From Bryobacterales bacterium (GTDB taxonomy: Bacteria; Acidobacteriota; Terriglobia; Bryobacterales; Bryobacteraceae), in the NCBI GenBank assembly GCA_016721425.1, contig JADKID010000024.1, forward strand, positions 50,639-114,638: a stretch of DNA of 64,000 nucleotides. The letters run 5' to 3'. Under the pieces are notes generated by a model. The model saw nothing but the letters and a program-made list of their open reading frames with translations. It was not told the origin of the DNA and did not search any database. Positions 53,833-62,594 of this stretch are shown here, piece after piece (position 1 is the stretch's first letter; each line of letters begins with the position of its first letter). The translations under genes and the position numbers were made by a program.

Positions 53833-56339
53833 CTACTCTGCCGCCAGCTCCGTCAGCCGTTGCCGCAGCAACGACGGCTTGGCGCCTGCCTGAAGCGGCG
53901 GCAGCTGGCCCAACCCGCGCCGGGCCAGTTCCGCCGCCTCCTTCTTCCGTCCATTGTTCCAGTACGCTTTCCCCAAAATGGCCACCGAGTCCGGTGCCTC
54001 TGCCGGCCCATCCGGATGCGGCGCCGTGATCAGCCGCAACGCGCGTGGGAAATCCCGCAGATCCTCCGGCCGCACGATCATCAGCGCCTCCGCCGCCTGC
54101 TCCACCGCCGAACGCGGCGTGTCCGGCGCACCCAGGTTCTCCAGCATCGTGCGCAGCCCGCGCGCCGCATTGGCACGCCCCTCCGCCCGCTGTCCCAGGT
54201 CCCATTGCTGCGATCCCATCCGCAGGTAGCTCTCGCTCAACGCTCGCCTCATCGGCGCTGACGCCCCGGACGCAACCAGCTTCTCCACAATCGGGATCAC
54301 TTTCGCGAAATACTCCACCGACTCCCGCCTCCACCCCCGCCACTCGTAAATCTCAGCCAGCGCTTTGTAGATCGTCGCCAGGTCCCACTGCGCGCGTTGG
54401 TTAGCGGGCTCCATCTCAGCCACAAAGACGTTCACTTCCACAGCTCGCTGAGTGGCTGCGATTGCTTCGTCCCACCGGCCCACGTTTGCCAGCGCCCAGC
54501 CCTCGCGCCGCCCCAGCGAACCCATCAACCGCCGCGTCGGACGCTCTGCCCGCACCTTCTCCGGCAGAGCCGCAAACTGCCGCCTGGCTTCCTCAAAGTA
54601 GGGCAGCCCCAGCGATGGATCCGTCCCGGCCCACTGGTCGCCCTCTTTCATGTTGAGTACCGCCAGCGCGCGCCTCGGCCTCACCTGCGTTCCATCCGCC
54701 TCAATCGCCCGCTGCGCATAGCCTCGCGCAATTCGCAACTCCGCCCGTGCTGCCTCCGGCTCCCGTGCATCCTCCAGCATGCCGGCCACGGCGTCCGAAT
54801 ACAGCTCATGCTGGGAGCACGCCTCCATCTGGATCGTCCACTCGCCCGGGTAGCGTGCCGCCATCGAGTCGATCATCGCCAGGCCTCTGAGAATCTCCGC
54901 CCTCGCCGCCGGCACCTTGCCGGCGGAAAACAGGATCACACTGCGCGACGACAGCAGCTTCGCTTCGGTCAACTCCAGGTCACGGTCCGCCGGAAACCGG
55001 GTTCTGGCCGCTCGCACGATGGCCAAGCCCTTTCGCCCGTCGCCAATGCCTCGGCATGCCGCCCCAGATTGTTCTCGTACGGATTAGCCTGCAGGTCCGC
55101 CAATTTGAGATAGCCTTCCGCCAGATCCATCTGCAAGGAAGGATCTTCGCCGCCCTGCCGGGCCAACTGGTCCAGGCTTTTCAGAGACCAGCCCACCAGA
55201 GTCTCCTGCGCCGGCATCGCCCCCGGCAGTTTCTGTACCGAGTCATAGAAATCCAGCATCAGCACGCGCGTCATCTTGCGCAGATCGCGAAACCGGCCAT
55301 CGGCCTTCGCCCGGGATTGCGTCGCCCGGTAGTACTGCCACACCGTGCCGCCCGCCCCGCCTGCCAGCACCAGCGCCAGCATCGTGCCCGCCGCCACGCC
55401 CGCTCTGTGCCGCTGCACGAACTTGCCCATACGGTAACGGCGCGATCCGGCGTGCGCCTGCACCGGCCGGTGCTCCAGCCAGCAGCGCAGGTCGGCCGCG
55501 AACTGCGACGCGGTGGCGTAGCGGCCCTCCGGCTCTTTCCGCAGGGCCTTCATCAGGATGGCGTCCAGGTCGCCCCGCAGGGCGTCCGCTCCGGCCCGTA
55601 CGCTCGGCAATTCCGGCGTCACCGTGCAGGTCGCCCGCAACAGCGCCACCGGTTGTTGCCGCAGGCTCTCAAACGGGTGTGTCCCCGTCACCAGGCTGTA
55701 CAGCACCACGCCCATCGAGTAGATGTCCGTGGATGTCGTCAAGTGCGCCGCCCCCCAGTTGCTCCGGGCTGGCGAACTCCGGCGTGAACGGCCGCATCGC
55801 GGCTTGCGTCGCCTGCCCTTCAATCCCGTAGACGCTCGGATCCAGCAGCTTGGAAACGCCGAAATCGAGCAAGCGCGGTTCGCCCGCCTCGGTCACCAGG
55901 ATGTTGCTGAACTTCAGATCGCAGTGTGCCAGCAGCCGCCGGTGCGCATACTCCACCGCGTCCAGAATCTGGATGACAAGCTCCACGCGCGCCGCCAGAG
56001 GCAAGCGCCGCGCCTCGCAATATTCGTCCAAAGGCATACCGTCCACATAGTCCATCACCAGGAACGGAACGCCGTCGTCAGAGATGCCGCCATCGATCAG
56101 TTGCACGATGCCCGGGTGGTTGAGCGCCGCCAACACCTGCCGCTCGGCCCGGAACCGGGACAGGATGCCTCGTGCTGGCGCCCGTCCAGCAACAGCTTCA
56201 CCGCTGCCGTTTGCGCGAACTCCCCTGCCCGCTTAGCCAGGTAGACGCTCCCCATCCCACCCTCGCCTAGCTTTCGGGTAAGGACAAACCGGCCGAACTG
56301 CCGGCCCAGCAGCTGGTCGTCCTGTTCTGGAGTCTGCAT
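53833..56339 (-). pseudogene. Ser/Thr protein kinase with TPR-like C terminus, broken into four frames
   Basis: About 830 residues if repaired, of the acidobacterial Ser/Thr kinase type. Frame 1 (from 56339): FGRFVLTRKLGEGGMGSVYL and AAVKLLLDG (ATP-binding Lys). Frame 2: LNHPGIVQLIDGG, HCDLKFSNILV (an HCD loop in place of HRD) and LLDFGVSKLL. Frame 3: STDIYSMGVVLYSLVTGTHP, DAILMKALRKEPEGRYATA and a membrane helix (AGVAAGTMLALVLAGGAGGT). Frame 4 (53833-55026): a helical repeat region (AQWDLATIYKALAEIYEWRG). The joins need a missing base near 56166, one extra base in the C6 run at 55751-55756, and a missing base near 55026. Confidence 0.85.
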
Positions 56340-56412
56340 CCTGAATGGTCCTTTCAGGCAGGGTACCGCAAAATCGCGTCAATCCGGCGCGCTCGGACAA
56401 GTTTCCCTAGAA

Positions 56413-58053
56413 ATGCCGGGTACCCAGCCGATGAGCAATTCCATGAACGAAACTCAACGTCAAGTCAGGCAGCTCGCTCTCGGGTTCAAATTGATCGCCA
56501 GTGTTAGTGCGTTGCTCGCTCTGATGCTGGTCAGCAGCGTGGTTACTGTGCTGAGCATAGACCAGCTTGGCGGGCAGTTGACCGAAGCTGCCGGCGTCAC
56601 AGCGCGAAAGGTGCAGATCATCGCCGATATCCACCTGGCCGCGCAATCGATGCGGACCGCCCAACGCGGCGTGATCCTCTACTCGATGATGAAACAGCCG
56701 GAGCGGGTTACCAAGGCCAACGGCCAGTTCCGCGCGGCGGCAGGGCAGATCACCGAACGTGTAGCCGAACTGAAACCGCTGTTGCGGACCGCTGCCGGAC
56801 ACCAGGGCGCCCAGGAGACTCTCGGTGCCGTGAATGGCTGGCTGCCGCTGTATGAAGTGGTGTGGGCCGGCTGCCATCAGGAGGATTACCAGGGTTCCGT
56901 CAAGACGGCCGTTGACAAGACCTTCACCATGGCCGACGCCATCGACCGGGCAGCCGAGGGGCTCCGCCAGACCCAAACGGAACTGCTGAGCCAGGCCAGC
57001 GGGAACGCGGCGGTGGCGATTACCCGCAGCCGCTGGCTGGCCCTCGGTCTGCTGCTCGTGTCGCTGGTTCTGGGCGCAGGCGTGCTGCTCGTCGTGCGGC
57101 AGGCCGTGCGGCGGATGCGCAACATCGCGGAGAAGTTGGCCGAGGGCGCCGGACAGGTGCTGAACGCGGCTTCCATGATCGCCAATGCCAGCCAGTCGCT
57201 GGCCCAGGGTGCCTCCCAGCAGGCTGCCTCCATTGAGGAAACTTCGGCGTCGGGCGAGGAGATCACCGCCATGGCGCATCAGAACTCCGGCAACGCCGGC
57301 AAGGGCAGCCAGCACGTGGAACAAGTCGTCCAGGCCATCAGCCGGGCCGATGAGGCGCTGGGCAAGATGATGGTCTCCATCAATGAAATCAATGGGTCCA
57401 GCGACAAGATCGCCAGGATCATCCGGGTCATCGACGATATCGCGTTTCAGACCAACATCCTGGCGCTGAATGCTGCCGTCGAGGCGGCGCGGGCCGGTGA
57501 ATCGGGGTTGGGTTTTGCCGTAGTCGCCGACGAGGTTCGCAACCTGGCGCAGCGTTGTGCGCAAGCGGCGCGGGATACCACTGAACTGATCGGCGAGTCC
57601 GTCGCGAAGTCGCGCGAAGGCCTCACCCGTGTCCAGGAGGTGACCGCCGCCACCCAGGCCATCCAGTCCAGCGCCGCCTCTGTGAAAGTGCTGGTGGATG
57701 AGGTCAGCGCCGGCAGCCAGGAGCAGTCTCGCGGCTTGGCTCAGATTAGCCGCGCCATCTCACAGATGCAGACTGTCACCCAGCGCACTGCCGCCGATGC
57801 GGAAGAAGGCGCCGCCGCCAGCGAGGAACTGTCCGCGCAAGCCCAGTCCCTGCGGTCCCTGTCCGCCGATTTGGAATTGATCGTCAACGGCTCGCAGTCC
57901 GGCCAATCCCGGAGGCCGCAGACCGCCGCCCTGATCATCCCCCTGCTCCTGAGTCTCTGCGCTGCCCTCGCCGCGCAAACCGATGGGGCGGCCAAACTGC
58001 CCGTGCGCTGGGCCACCTCCTTCAATCTGGCTTGGCCGAGACCTTCCAGTTGA
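56413..58053 (+). CDS. methyl-accepting chemotaxis protein (3' end runs into next gene)
   Basis: Chemoreceptor: a membrane helix (FKLIASVSALLALMLVSSVV, ~25-45), a ~150-residue four-helix sensor, a second helix (WLALGLLLVSLVLGAGVLLV, ~205-225) and no clear HAMP. The signalling domain has the hairpin tip IDDIAFQTNILALNAAVEAA then RAGESGLGFAVVADEVRNLA. Three in-frame ATG codons (56413, 56431, 56443) are possible starts. The chemoreceptor should end near SADLELIVNGSQSGQ; instead the frame continues into ALIIPLLLSLCAALAAQ, which is a signal peptide belonging to the following outer-membrane protein. So the true stop is probably lost by a frame error. No cheA/cheW genes are near. Confidence 0.88.
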   Translation: MPGTQPMSNSMNETQRQVRQLALGFKLIASVSALLALMLVSSVVTVLSIDQLGGQLTEAAGVTARKVQIIADIHLAAQSMRTAQRGVILYSMMKQPERVTKANGQFRAAAGQITERVAELKPLLRTAAGHQGAQETLGAVNGWLPLYEVVWAGCHQEDYQGSVKTAVDKTFTMADAIDRAAEGLRQTQTELLSQASGNAAVAITRSRWLALGLLLVSLVLGAGVLLVVRQAVRRMRNIAEKLAEGAGQVLNAASMIANASQSLAQGASQQAASIEETSASGEEITAMAHQNSGNAGKGSQHVEQVVQAISRADEALGKMMVSINEINGSSDKIARIIRVIDDIAFQTNILALNAAVEAARAGESGLGFAVVADEVRNLAQRCAQAARDTTELIGESVAKSREGLTRVQEVTAATQAIQSSAASVKVLVDEVSAGSQEQSRGLAQISRAISQMQTVTQRTAADAEEGAAASEELSAQAQSLRSLSADLELIVNGSQSGQSRRPQTAALIIPLLLSLCAALAAQTDGAAKLPVRWATSFNLAWPRPSS

Positions 58054-58682
58054 CGCTGGGCGGTACCTTTGGCGCCGGGCCGGCCTGGCAAAACCGCGTG
58101 CAAACGGGCCTTTCGAATCTCGCTGTCAACGGAGATTCCCTGTTCGTGTTCGGCACCGACACCACGGATCTGCGCACTGCCGCCAACGATTGGCAGGTCG
58201 GCATCGGCTACAAGCGCCCCCTCTTCACCACCCGGCGCCTCTCCCTTCTGGGCGGCGCCGGCTTCCAGCACTGGCGCCTGCCCAGCGTGAAGACCGGCGC
58301 CAACGACTGGCTCACCCACGAGAGTCTGACCCTTCTCTCCCGTCTCGGAAGCCTGCCCATCACTGTCACCAGTGACAGTTGGTCTCTGCTCAAGAGCCCC
58401 CTGCCCACCGGCACCGTACTCCATACGCAGGTCTGGCTCCAACACCGCCTTCTGAAGCGCGAAGCCCTCGAAATCTCATTCCGCCACGGGCCCGCCCATA
58501 CCTACTCCTGGGGATTCTATGGTGCCCAGGGCAATCGCGTCATCCGCTACCAGACCATGCTCGGCCTGGCCTGGAAAGGCGCCACCCTCGAGGGCGGCTA
58601 CCGCCAGCAGTTCGGCCTCCAGCCCGGCATCCCCGATAACAGCTACTGGCAGTTCGCCGTCTCCCGCACCTTCGTCCACTAA
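58032..58682 (+). pseudogene. outer-membrane beta-barrel protein missing its signal peptide by frame break
   Basis: This frame (from a TTG) gives 216 residues of a beta-barrel: AETFQLTLGGTFGAGPAWQN, WQVGIGYKRPLFTT, RLSLLGGAGFQHWRL, HTQVWLQHRLLKREALEISF, QTMLGLAWKGATLEGGYRQQ, then YWQFAVSRTFVH. The matching signal peptide (ALIIPLLLSLCAALAAQTDG) is encoded just upstream at about 57928-57990 in the frame of the chemoreceptor gene. The two join if one base is missing near 58025. I cannot identify the start codon of the intact gene. It could be a small porin or receptor; the function is unknown. Confidence 0.7.
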
Positions 58683-59169
58683 TCCCGCACCCGCTGCCGC
58701 CGGCAGAAGGGCCGTTTCTCAATCGCCCGCGGAACTGCCGGGCAGCAGGCCGCCAGCACTACCCGGAGAATCGGGATCAGGCGAAAATCTACGTCCCGGA
58801 TACCTTCCAGGTCGTCAGCGGGCTGATCGTCAAGACAAACAACATCGGCCTCATGCTGCAAGGGGTCAGCACGCTCGGCTTGAGCCGCTGAGCGGCGGCT
58901 ACTCGCCGTCACCCAGTCGGCCCCCTCGCCCCCGCCCGAACAATCTTGCACCTGTCCGCCAACCTGTCATCCGGCGCCGGTGGGCCGCAGTGTCAAGGCG
59001 GACAATGGCAATGGAATCCCCCCCCAGCACGATTGGATCTATGAAGCCGAGGCCAGAGGCCCCCATCCGGAGTCAGCAGGAGTAACACCAAGTCCCTGGA
59101 AATCTCGACTGGAAAGGCAATCGTCTCCATCCGGGCGGTACGATAAGAGAGAGGCTATACAGAAACGGC
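58683..59169 (+). other. non-coding stretch with a probable gene remnant
   Basis: 487 bases without an intact gene. A short open frame ending at 58891 encodes DQAKIYVPDTFQVVSGLIVK followed by TNNIGLMLQGVSTLGLSR; it reads like protein and has no start, so it is probably the tail of a decayed gene. The rest (58892-59169) shows nothing I can support beyond the leader of the MNT gene. Confidence 0.4.
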
Positions 59170-59463
59170 ATGGTCACATTGCGCATGCTCCGGGAGGAAA
59201 AACGTGCCGCGGTCCTCGATGTTGCGAAACGCCACGGGGCGGCGAATGTGCGAGTCTTCGGGTCCGTTGCGCGCGGCGATGCCACTCCGGAAAGCGACGT
59301 CGATCTGCTTGTTGAGTGGGAGCCAGGGAGATCGCTCTTAGACCACGCTGGACTCGTTTTGGACTTGCAGGAACTGTTGGGCACTCCTGTTGAGGTCGGC
59401 ACCGAACGATCGCTTCACTGGTATGTTCGAGAGCGCATCCTCGCCGAGGCCGTGCCGCTGTGA
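59170..59463 (+). CDS. MNT-type nucleotidyltransferase antitoxin
   Basis: 97 residues. The minimal nucleotidyltransferase motif VRVFGSVARGDATPESDVDL contains the GS-x3-RG and SD-x-D elements that hold the two metal-binding Asp residues, then LLVEWEP. In type VII toxin-antitoxin pairs, such proteins add AMP to the HEPN toxin and inactivate it. The stop overlaps the GTG of the HEPN gene by 4 bases. The first ATG was used; an alternative, in-frame, is six codons on. Base composition resembles the surroundings but the pair is a mobile accessory type. Confidence 0.92.
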   Translation: MVTLRMLREEKRAAVLDVAKRHGAANVRVFGSVARGDATPESDVDLLVEWEPGRSLLDHAGLVLDLQELLGTPVEVGTERSLHWYVRERILAEAVPL

Positions 59464-59795
59464 AGGACGAGCGCTTGTACTTGCATCACATGCTGGAGCG
59501 TTGCGAGAGGGTTGCCGGCTACATTTCCGGCGGCCGGGATGCGTTCTTCGCCTCGGAGCAGCAGCAGGACGCCGTGATCCGCAATCTCGAGGTGATCGGC
59601 GAGGCGGCCAAGCGCGTCGGACCAGAATTGCGCGCCTCGCTTCCGGATCTGGATTGGCGTCGCATTGGCGGCATGCGCGACGTTCTCATCCACGGCTACC
59701 TCGGGGTCGACATCGACGAAGTTTGGAACGTGGCGTCCAAACACTTGCCGGCGGTCGAGCAGGTACTTCGGCGCTGTTTGAATCCGGGTTCCTAG
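59460..59795 (+). CDS. HEPN-domain toxin (DUF86 family)
   Basis: 111 residues starting at a GTG that overlaps the MNT gene stop (GTGA). The family core is DAVIRNLEVIGEAAKRVGPE followed by IGGMRDVLIHGYLGVDIDEV. The R-x4-H-x-Y motif (RDVLIHGY) is the catalytic site of HEPN ribonucleases and the target Tyr of AMP addition in HepT/MntA-like systems. Together with the upstream nucleotidyltransferase it forms a complete type VII toxin-antitoxin module. No other gene shares the operon. The assignment is from motif and gene order. Confidence 0.93.
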   Translation: MKDERLYLHHMLERCERVAGYISGGRDAFFASEQQQDAVIRNLEVIGEAAKRVGPELRASLPDLDWRRIGGMRDVLIHGYLGVDIDEVWNVASKHLPAVEQVLRRCLNPGS

Positions 59796-60163
59796 CCGCT
59801 CCTGATCTGCCGTCGACCCACGCCGCACAACGCTACACGCTCGGTCCGTGATGGGTGAAGCGTCAGTCGCCGAACGCGGACCTCACCGCAGCCTGATTCC
59901 ATCGGAGGGCGGTCCCCCTGGACCGCAACCGGCCCCCGGCCGGTTCCAAGACCTCCGCTAACCCCGAAAACTCCCGTCCCATGTGGCAGTCCGTCTGCGC
60001 CGGCACCCAAAAACCGCGCAGCCCCGTTGTTCCTCACCATCTTTGGCCTGCGCTGGAAACAAGCCGGAACGACCTTCGGGAGCGCCGGCGGATCCAGCGG
60101 TGCCGCAAGCAGCTTTAAGGCGGTGGCCTGCCGCACACGTTCGAACTCGCCGTCTGGCTGGAC
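59796..60163. other. intergenic stretch without a supportable gene
   Basis: 368 bases after the HEPN gene. Open frames here lack starts or family motifs; some translate with protein-like pieces (VPHHLWPALE and similar) but none is convincing. It may be residue of a deleted gene. Confidence 0.4.
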
Positions 60164-60192
60164 TTGACGTATATCCGTAACGGATATATTAT
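60164..60192 (+). promoter_or_regulatory. consensus-like promoter of the PadR gene
   Basis: TTGACG (60164-60169), exactly 17 bases, then TATTAT (60187-60192). The ATG of the PadR gene begins at 60199, only 6 bases after the -10 box, so the transcript should start at or within a base or two of the start codon (leaderless). Confidence 0.85.
60170..60188 (+). promoter_or_regulatory. PadR operator: 9-bp palindrome inside the promoter
   Basis: TATATCCGT (60170-60178), one base A (60179), ACGGATATA (60180-60188). It fills the 17-base spacer and overlaps the -10 box by two bases. A bound dimer would block polymerase. This is where a PadR protein would be expected to repress its own gene. Confidence 0.75.
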
Positions 60193-60198
60193 CGAACC

Positions 60199-60546
60199 AT
60201 GGCGAAAAACAGCACAGCGCAATCTCCTCTGACGCCCGCCGTGCTCCACATCCTGCTGGCGCTCTCAATGGGCGAGCGGCACGGGTACGGGATCATGAAA
60301 CAGGTGGAGGCGGACTCGCTCGGCAAAGTGAAGATGGGGCCGGGGACGCTGTATGGCTCGATGGGGCGGATGATGGAGGCCGGCCTGATCCGGGAAAGCG
60401 ATAAGCGGGTCGATCCGGAGATGGATGATGAGCGGCGGATCTATTACGAGCTGACAGGCCAGGGGCGGGCGGCGCTGGAAGCGGAAGTGAACCGGTATCG
60501 CGGCGTGATCGCGGTGGCGGAAGGACGCAACGCCTATGGCCACTGA
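60199..60546 (+). CDS. PadR-family transcriptional repressor
   Basis: 115 residues. The winged helix has TPAVLHILLALSMGERHGYG followed by IMKQVEADSLGKVKMGPGTL, YGSMGRMMEAGLIRES and ERRIYYELTGQGRAALEAE, the classic PadR pattern; the dimerising helix at the C terminus is short (PadR-s1 type). The promoter sits immediately in front, and the start codon coincides with the expected transcription start. It overlaps the next gene by 11 bases. It likely responds to a small molecule and controls this two-gene unit. Confidence 0.95.
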   Translation: MAKNSTAQSPLTPAVLHILLALSMGERHGYGIMKQVEADSLGKVKMGPGTLYGSMGRMMEAGLIRESDKRVDPEMDDERRIYYELTGQGRAALEAEVNRYRGVIAVAEGRNAYGH

Positions 60547-61285
60547 TCTCGCGGTCCGGCGCTACCGGACGTTGTATGCCATGCTGCTTCGCCTGTATCC
60601 GCGGCCTTTCTATGACCGGTTTGGCGAGGGGATGGCGCAAACGTTTCACGACCAGTGCCGGGAGTACAGGGACGCCAGGAAGGGACTGTTCGGACTCGCG
60701 CTGTGGGTCCTTTTCGAGACGTCGGTGGGAATCGTCAGGGAGAACACAACTCATATGCCGCAACTCGGAAAGACGATACTGCGCGTGGCGCTGGGAGCGC
60801 TGGTTCTGTTGATGGTGCCGCTGGTGGCGTCGCGTTTCGTGCCGGGCTGGAACTGGCCCCCGGCAGCATTCCTCAGGGTGTATCTCCTGTTCTTCGTGAC
60901 GGGGATGGTGTTTGCGCTGGTCGCCAGGAGGATGGGCGCCTGGTCCTACAAGGTGGGCGTTGGCGTGGCGCTGGTGGCCGGCTTCGCTTTGGGGTGGTCC
61001 AACATGGTCCATGTCGCGGATTCGGAAAACCCCGCGAACCTGTGGTACTACAGCGTACTCGTGGTGGGCGCCGTCGGGGCCTTGCTGGCGAGGCTGAAGG
61101 CTCCAGGGATGGCCCGCACGCTGTTCGTGATGGCCGCTACACTTGCGCTGATTGCCGTGATACTGCCTTCCGGCGCGCCGCCCGACATGGCCCGGAGAAT
61201 GGCCATCGGCCATACTGTCTACGTGGTGCTGTTCACCGCGTCAGGCCTGCTGTTCCGGCACGCGAGCCTGGCGAGATGGCAGTAA
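60536..61285 (+). CDS. membrane protein co-encoded with PadR
   Basis: 249 residues. A cytoplasmic N-terminal ~60 residues (RRYRTLYAMLLRLYPRPFYD, RFGEGMAQTFHDQCREYRDA) match the N-terminal region found in many acidobacterial PadR-linked membrane proteins and ABC permease N termini, followed by about six membrane helices. There is no transporter or enzyme motif. The start overlaps padR by 11 bases, so it is the likely target or effector of the regulator. The function is unknown; a permease half without the MacB-type core is one possibility. Confidence 0.82.
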   Translation: MATDLAVRRYRTLYAMLLRLYPRPFYDRFGEGMAQTFHDQCREYRDARKGLFGLALWVLFETSVGIVRENTTHMPQLGKTILRVALGALVLLMVPLVASRFVPGWNWPPAAFLRVYLLFFVTGMVFALVARRMGAWSYKVGVGVALVAGFALGWSNMVHVADSENPANLWYYSVLVVGAVGALLARLKAPGMARTLFVMAATLALIAVILPSGAPPDMARRMAIGHTVYVVLFTASGLLFRHASLARWQ

Positions 61286-61892
61286 GGCCGGGGCTGGCTA
61301 CCCTTTGCCCGCCGCCTCCAAGTCCGCCGTGTTTTGGCTGCGGTTTCCCTGGGCAGACGCCACCGCTGGCCACATCGCTGGTTCCAGAGTGACCAGCTCA
61401 ATCGAGTCCGAATGGTCGACCTTCGGAAGCGATCCACTGGGCGGAGAGGCCGCCGTTCTGCTGAATGGCGTCGCGCCAATGCGAATTGTGCGTCACAGAT
61501 CAACCTCGGGCGTTACGCGGCAAAGTGCCGACGCCGGCCAGTTGGTGAACAAAAGCCGACTTGTCGGCCAAGCCCTGGTTCCGGAGGCCGACCACGCTGG
61601 CACTATAGGGCGCGAAATACCTACCAAGCAGGGTACAGGCTCAGTTGAGGGGATTGTAGGGCACAGATCTCAGCTGGTGTGACGGAATCATTGCTACACT
61701 TGAAGCTCGAAATGCTACCTGCGTTGGGATTTCAGAGCGCGAACAAAGAGCGTTCTGCACCTCATGGACACGCTGGACCTCTGAGAGTACTTCCGCAACA
61801 AGCGCCAGAGGATTTCGGCGATACCATCGACACTGCCGTGGGCGAGAGTTTCGCCTAGCTGCGCATCTTTTTCGAGATCTAAACTATGTGCC
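61286..61892. other. degenerate stretch before the IS91-type element
   Basis: 607 bases. Open frames exist on both strands but none has a recognisable motif or start with support. A perfect GCCGAC-TT-GTCGGC palindrome lies at 61555-61568. The 3' part, about 61780-61892, is an open frame in phase with the recombinase fragment but does not look like its N-terminal domain, so the element's left boundary is probably close to 61890. Confidence 0.4.
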
Positions 61893-62594
61893 AACACCGT
61901 CAATCAGCGAGTCGGGGCACTGCGCTTCTTCTTCATCAAGACGCTGAGGAAGACATGGAGCGTTGATGAGACGCCGTACCCGAAGCAAGTACTCCGGCTG
62001 CCGAAGATACTCAGCCCCGAAGACGTTGCGCGGCTGATCAATTCTGCGACGACTCCGTTCTACCGCACGATCCTGATGACTCTCTACGCGACCGGAGTGC
62101 GCCGATCTGAGTTGGCGCATCTGAAGGTGAGCGATGTCGACAGCCGGCGCATGGTCATCCATGTCCAGGGTGGAAAGGGCCGCAAGGATCGCGACGTCAT
62201 GCTCAGCCCTAAGCTGCTGGAAGCGCTGCGGGAGCATTGGCGCGGCCTGAGACGCAAACCGAAGGTCTGGCTGTTCCCCGGCAACCGCTGGCACACAGCC
62301 GAGCACCCGATCACCAGCAAAATAGTCTGGACGGCCTGCCGGCAAGCGGCGACGCGCGCCGGTCTCGGCAATGACATCCACCCGCACACGTTACGCCACT
62401 GCTTCGCAACGCATCTGCTCGAAGCCGGCGCGGACCTGAGGACGATCCAGATTTTGCTCGGTCACCGTGATCTGGAAGAAACGACCATCTACCTGCACCT
62501 GTCGAACCGGCATCTGAGCGCGACCGCGAGCCCGCTGGACTCGCTGCTATTGTCGAGTCCGACCACCCCGTTCGAGGGGTTCCAGCACTCGTAG
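61893..62594 (+). pseudogene. 5'-truncated tyrosine recombinase of an IS91-type element
   Basis: Open from about 61893 in frame: NTVNQRVGALRFFFIKTLRK, YPKQVLRLPKILSPEDVARL, then the catalytic domain with ATGVRRSELAHLKVSDVDS (Arg), HPHTLRHCFATHLLEAGAD (His-x2-Arg) and LLGHRDLEETTIYLHLS (His and Tyr). Full IS91-associated recombinases have about 60-80 more N-terminal residues (SAM-like DNA-binding), missing here, so it is cut. An ATG at 62076 would start a shorter frame. It abuts the transposase gene directly. It is likely inactive alone, although the catalytic residues remain. Confidence 0.85.

Noticed and set aside
59792..60268. 158-codon reverse frame over the gap before padR
   Set aside because: It crosses the promoter and start of padR, and its sequence has no recognisable motif.
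61555..61568. GCCGAC-TT-GTCGGC palindrome as a terminator or attachment site
   Set aside because: A 6-bp stem with a 2-base loop is too small to call; nothing around it supports recombination.
61305..61682. 125-codon forward frame in the stretch before the IS element
   Set aside because: Its composition is not protein-like, and I see no motif or ribosome site.
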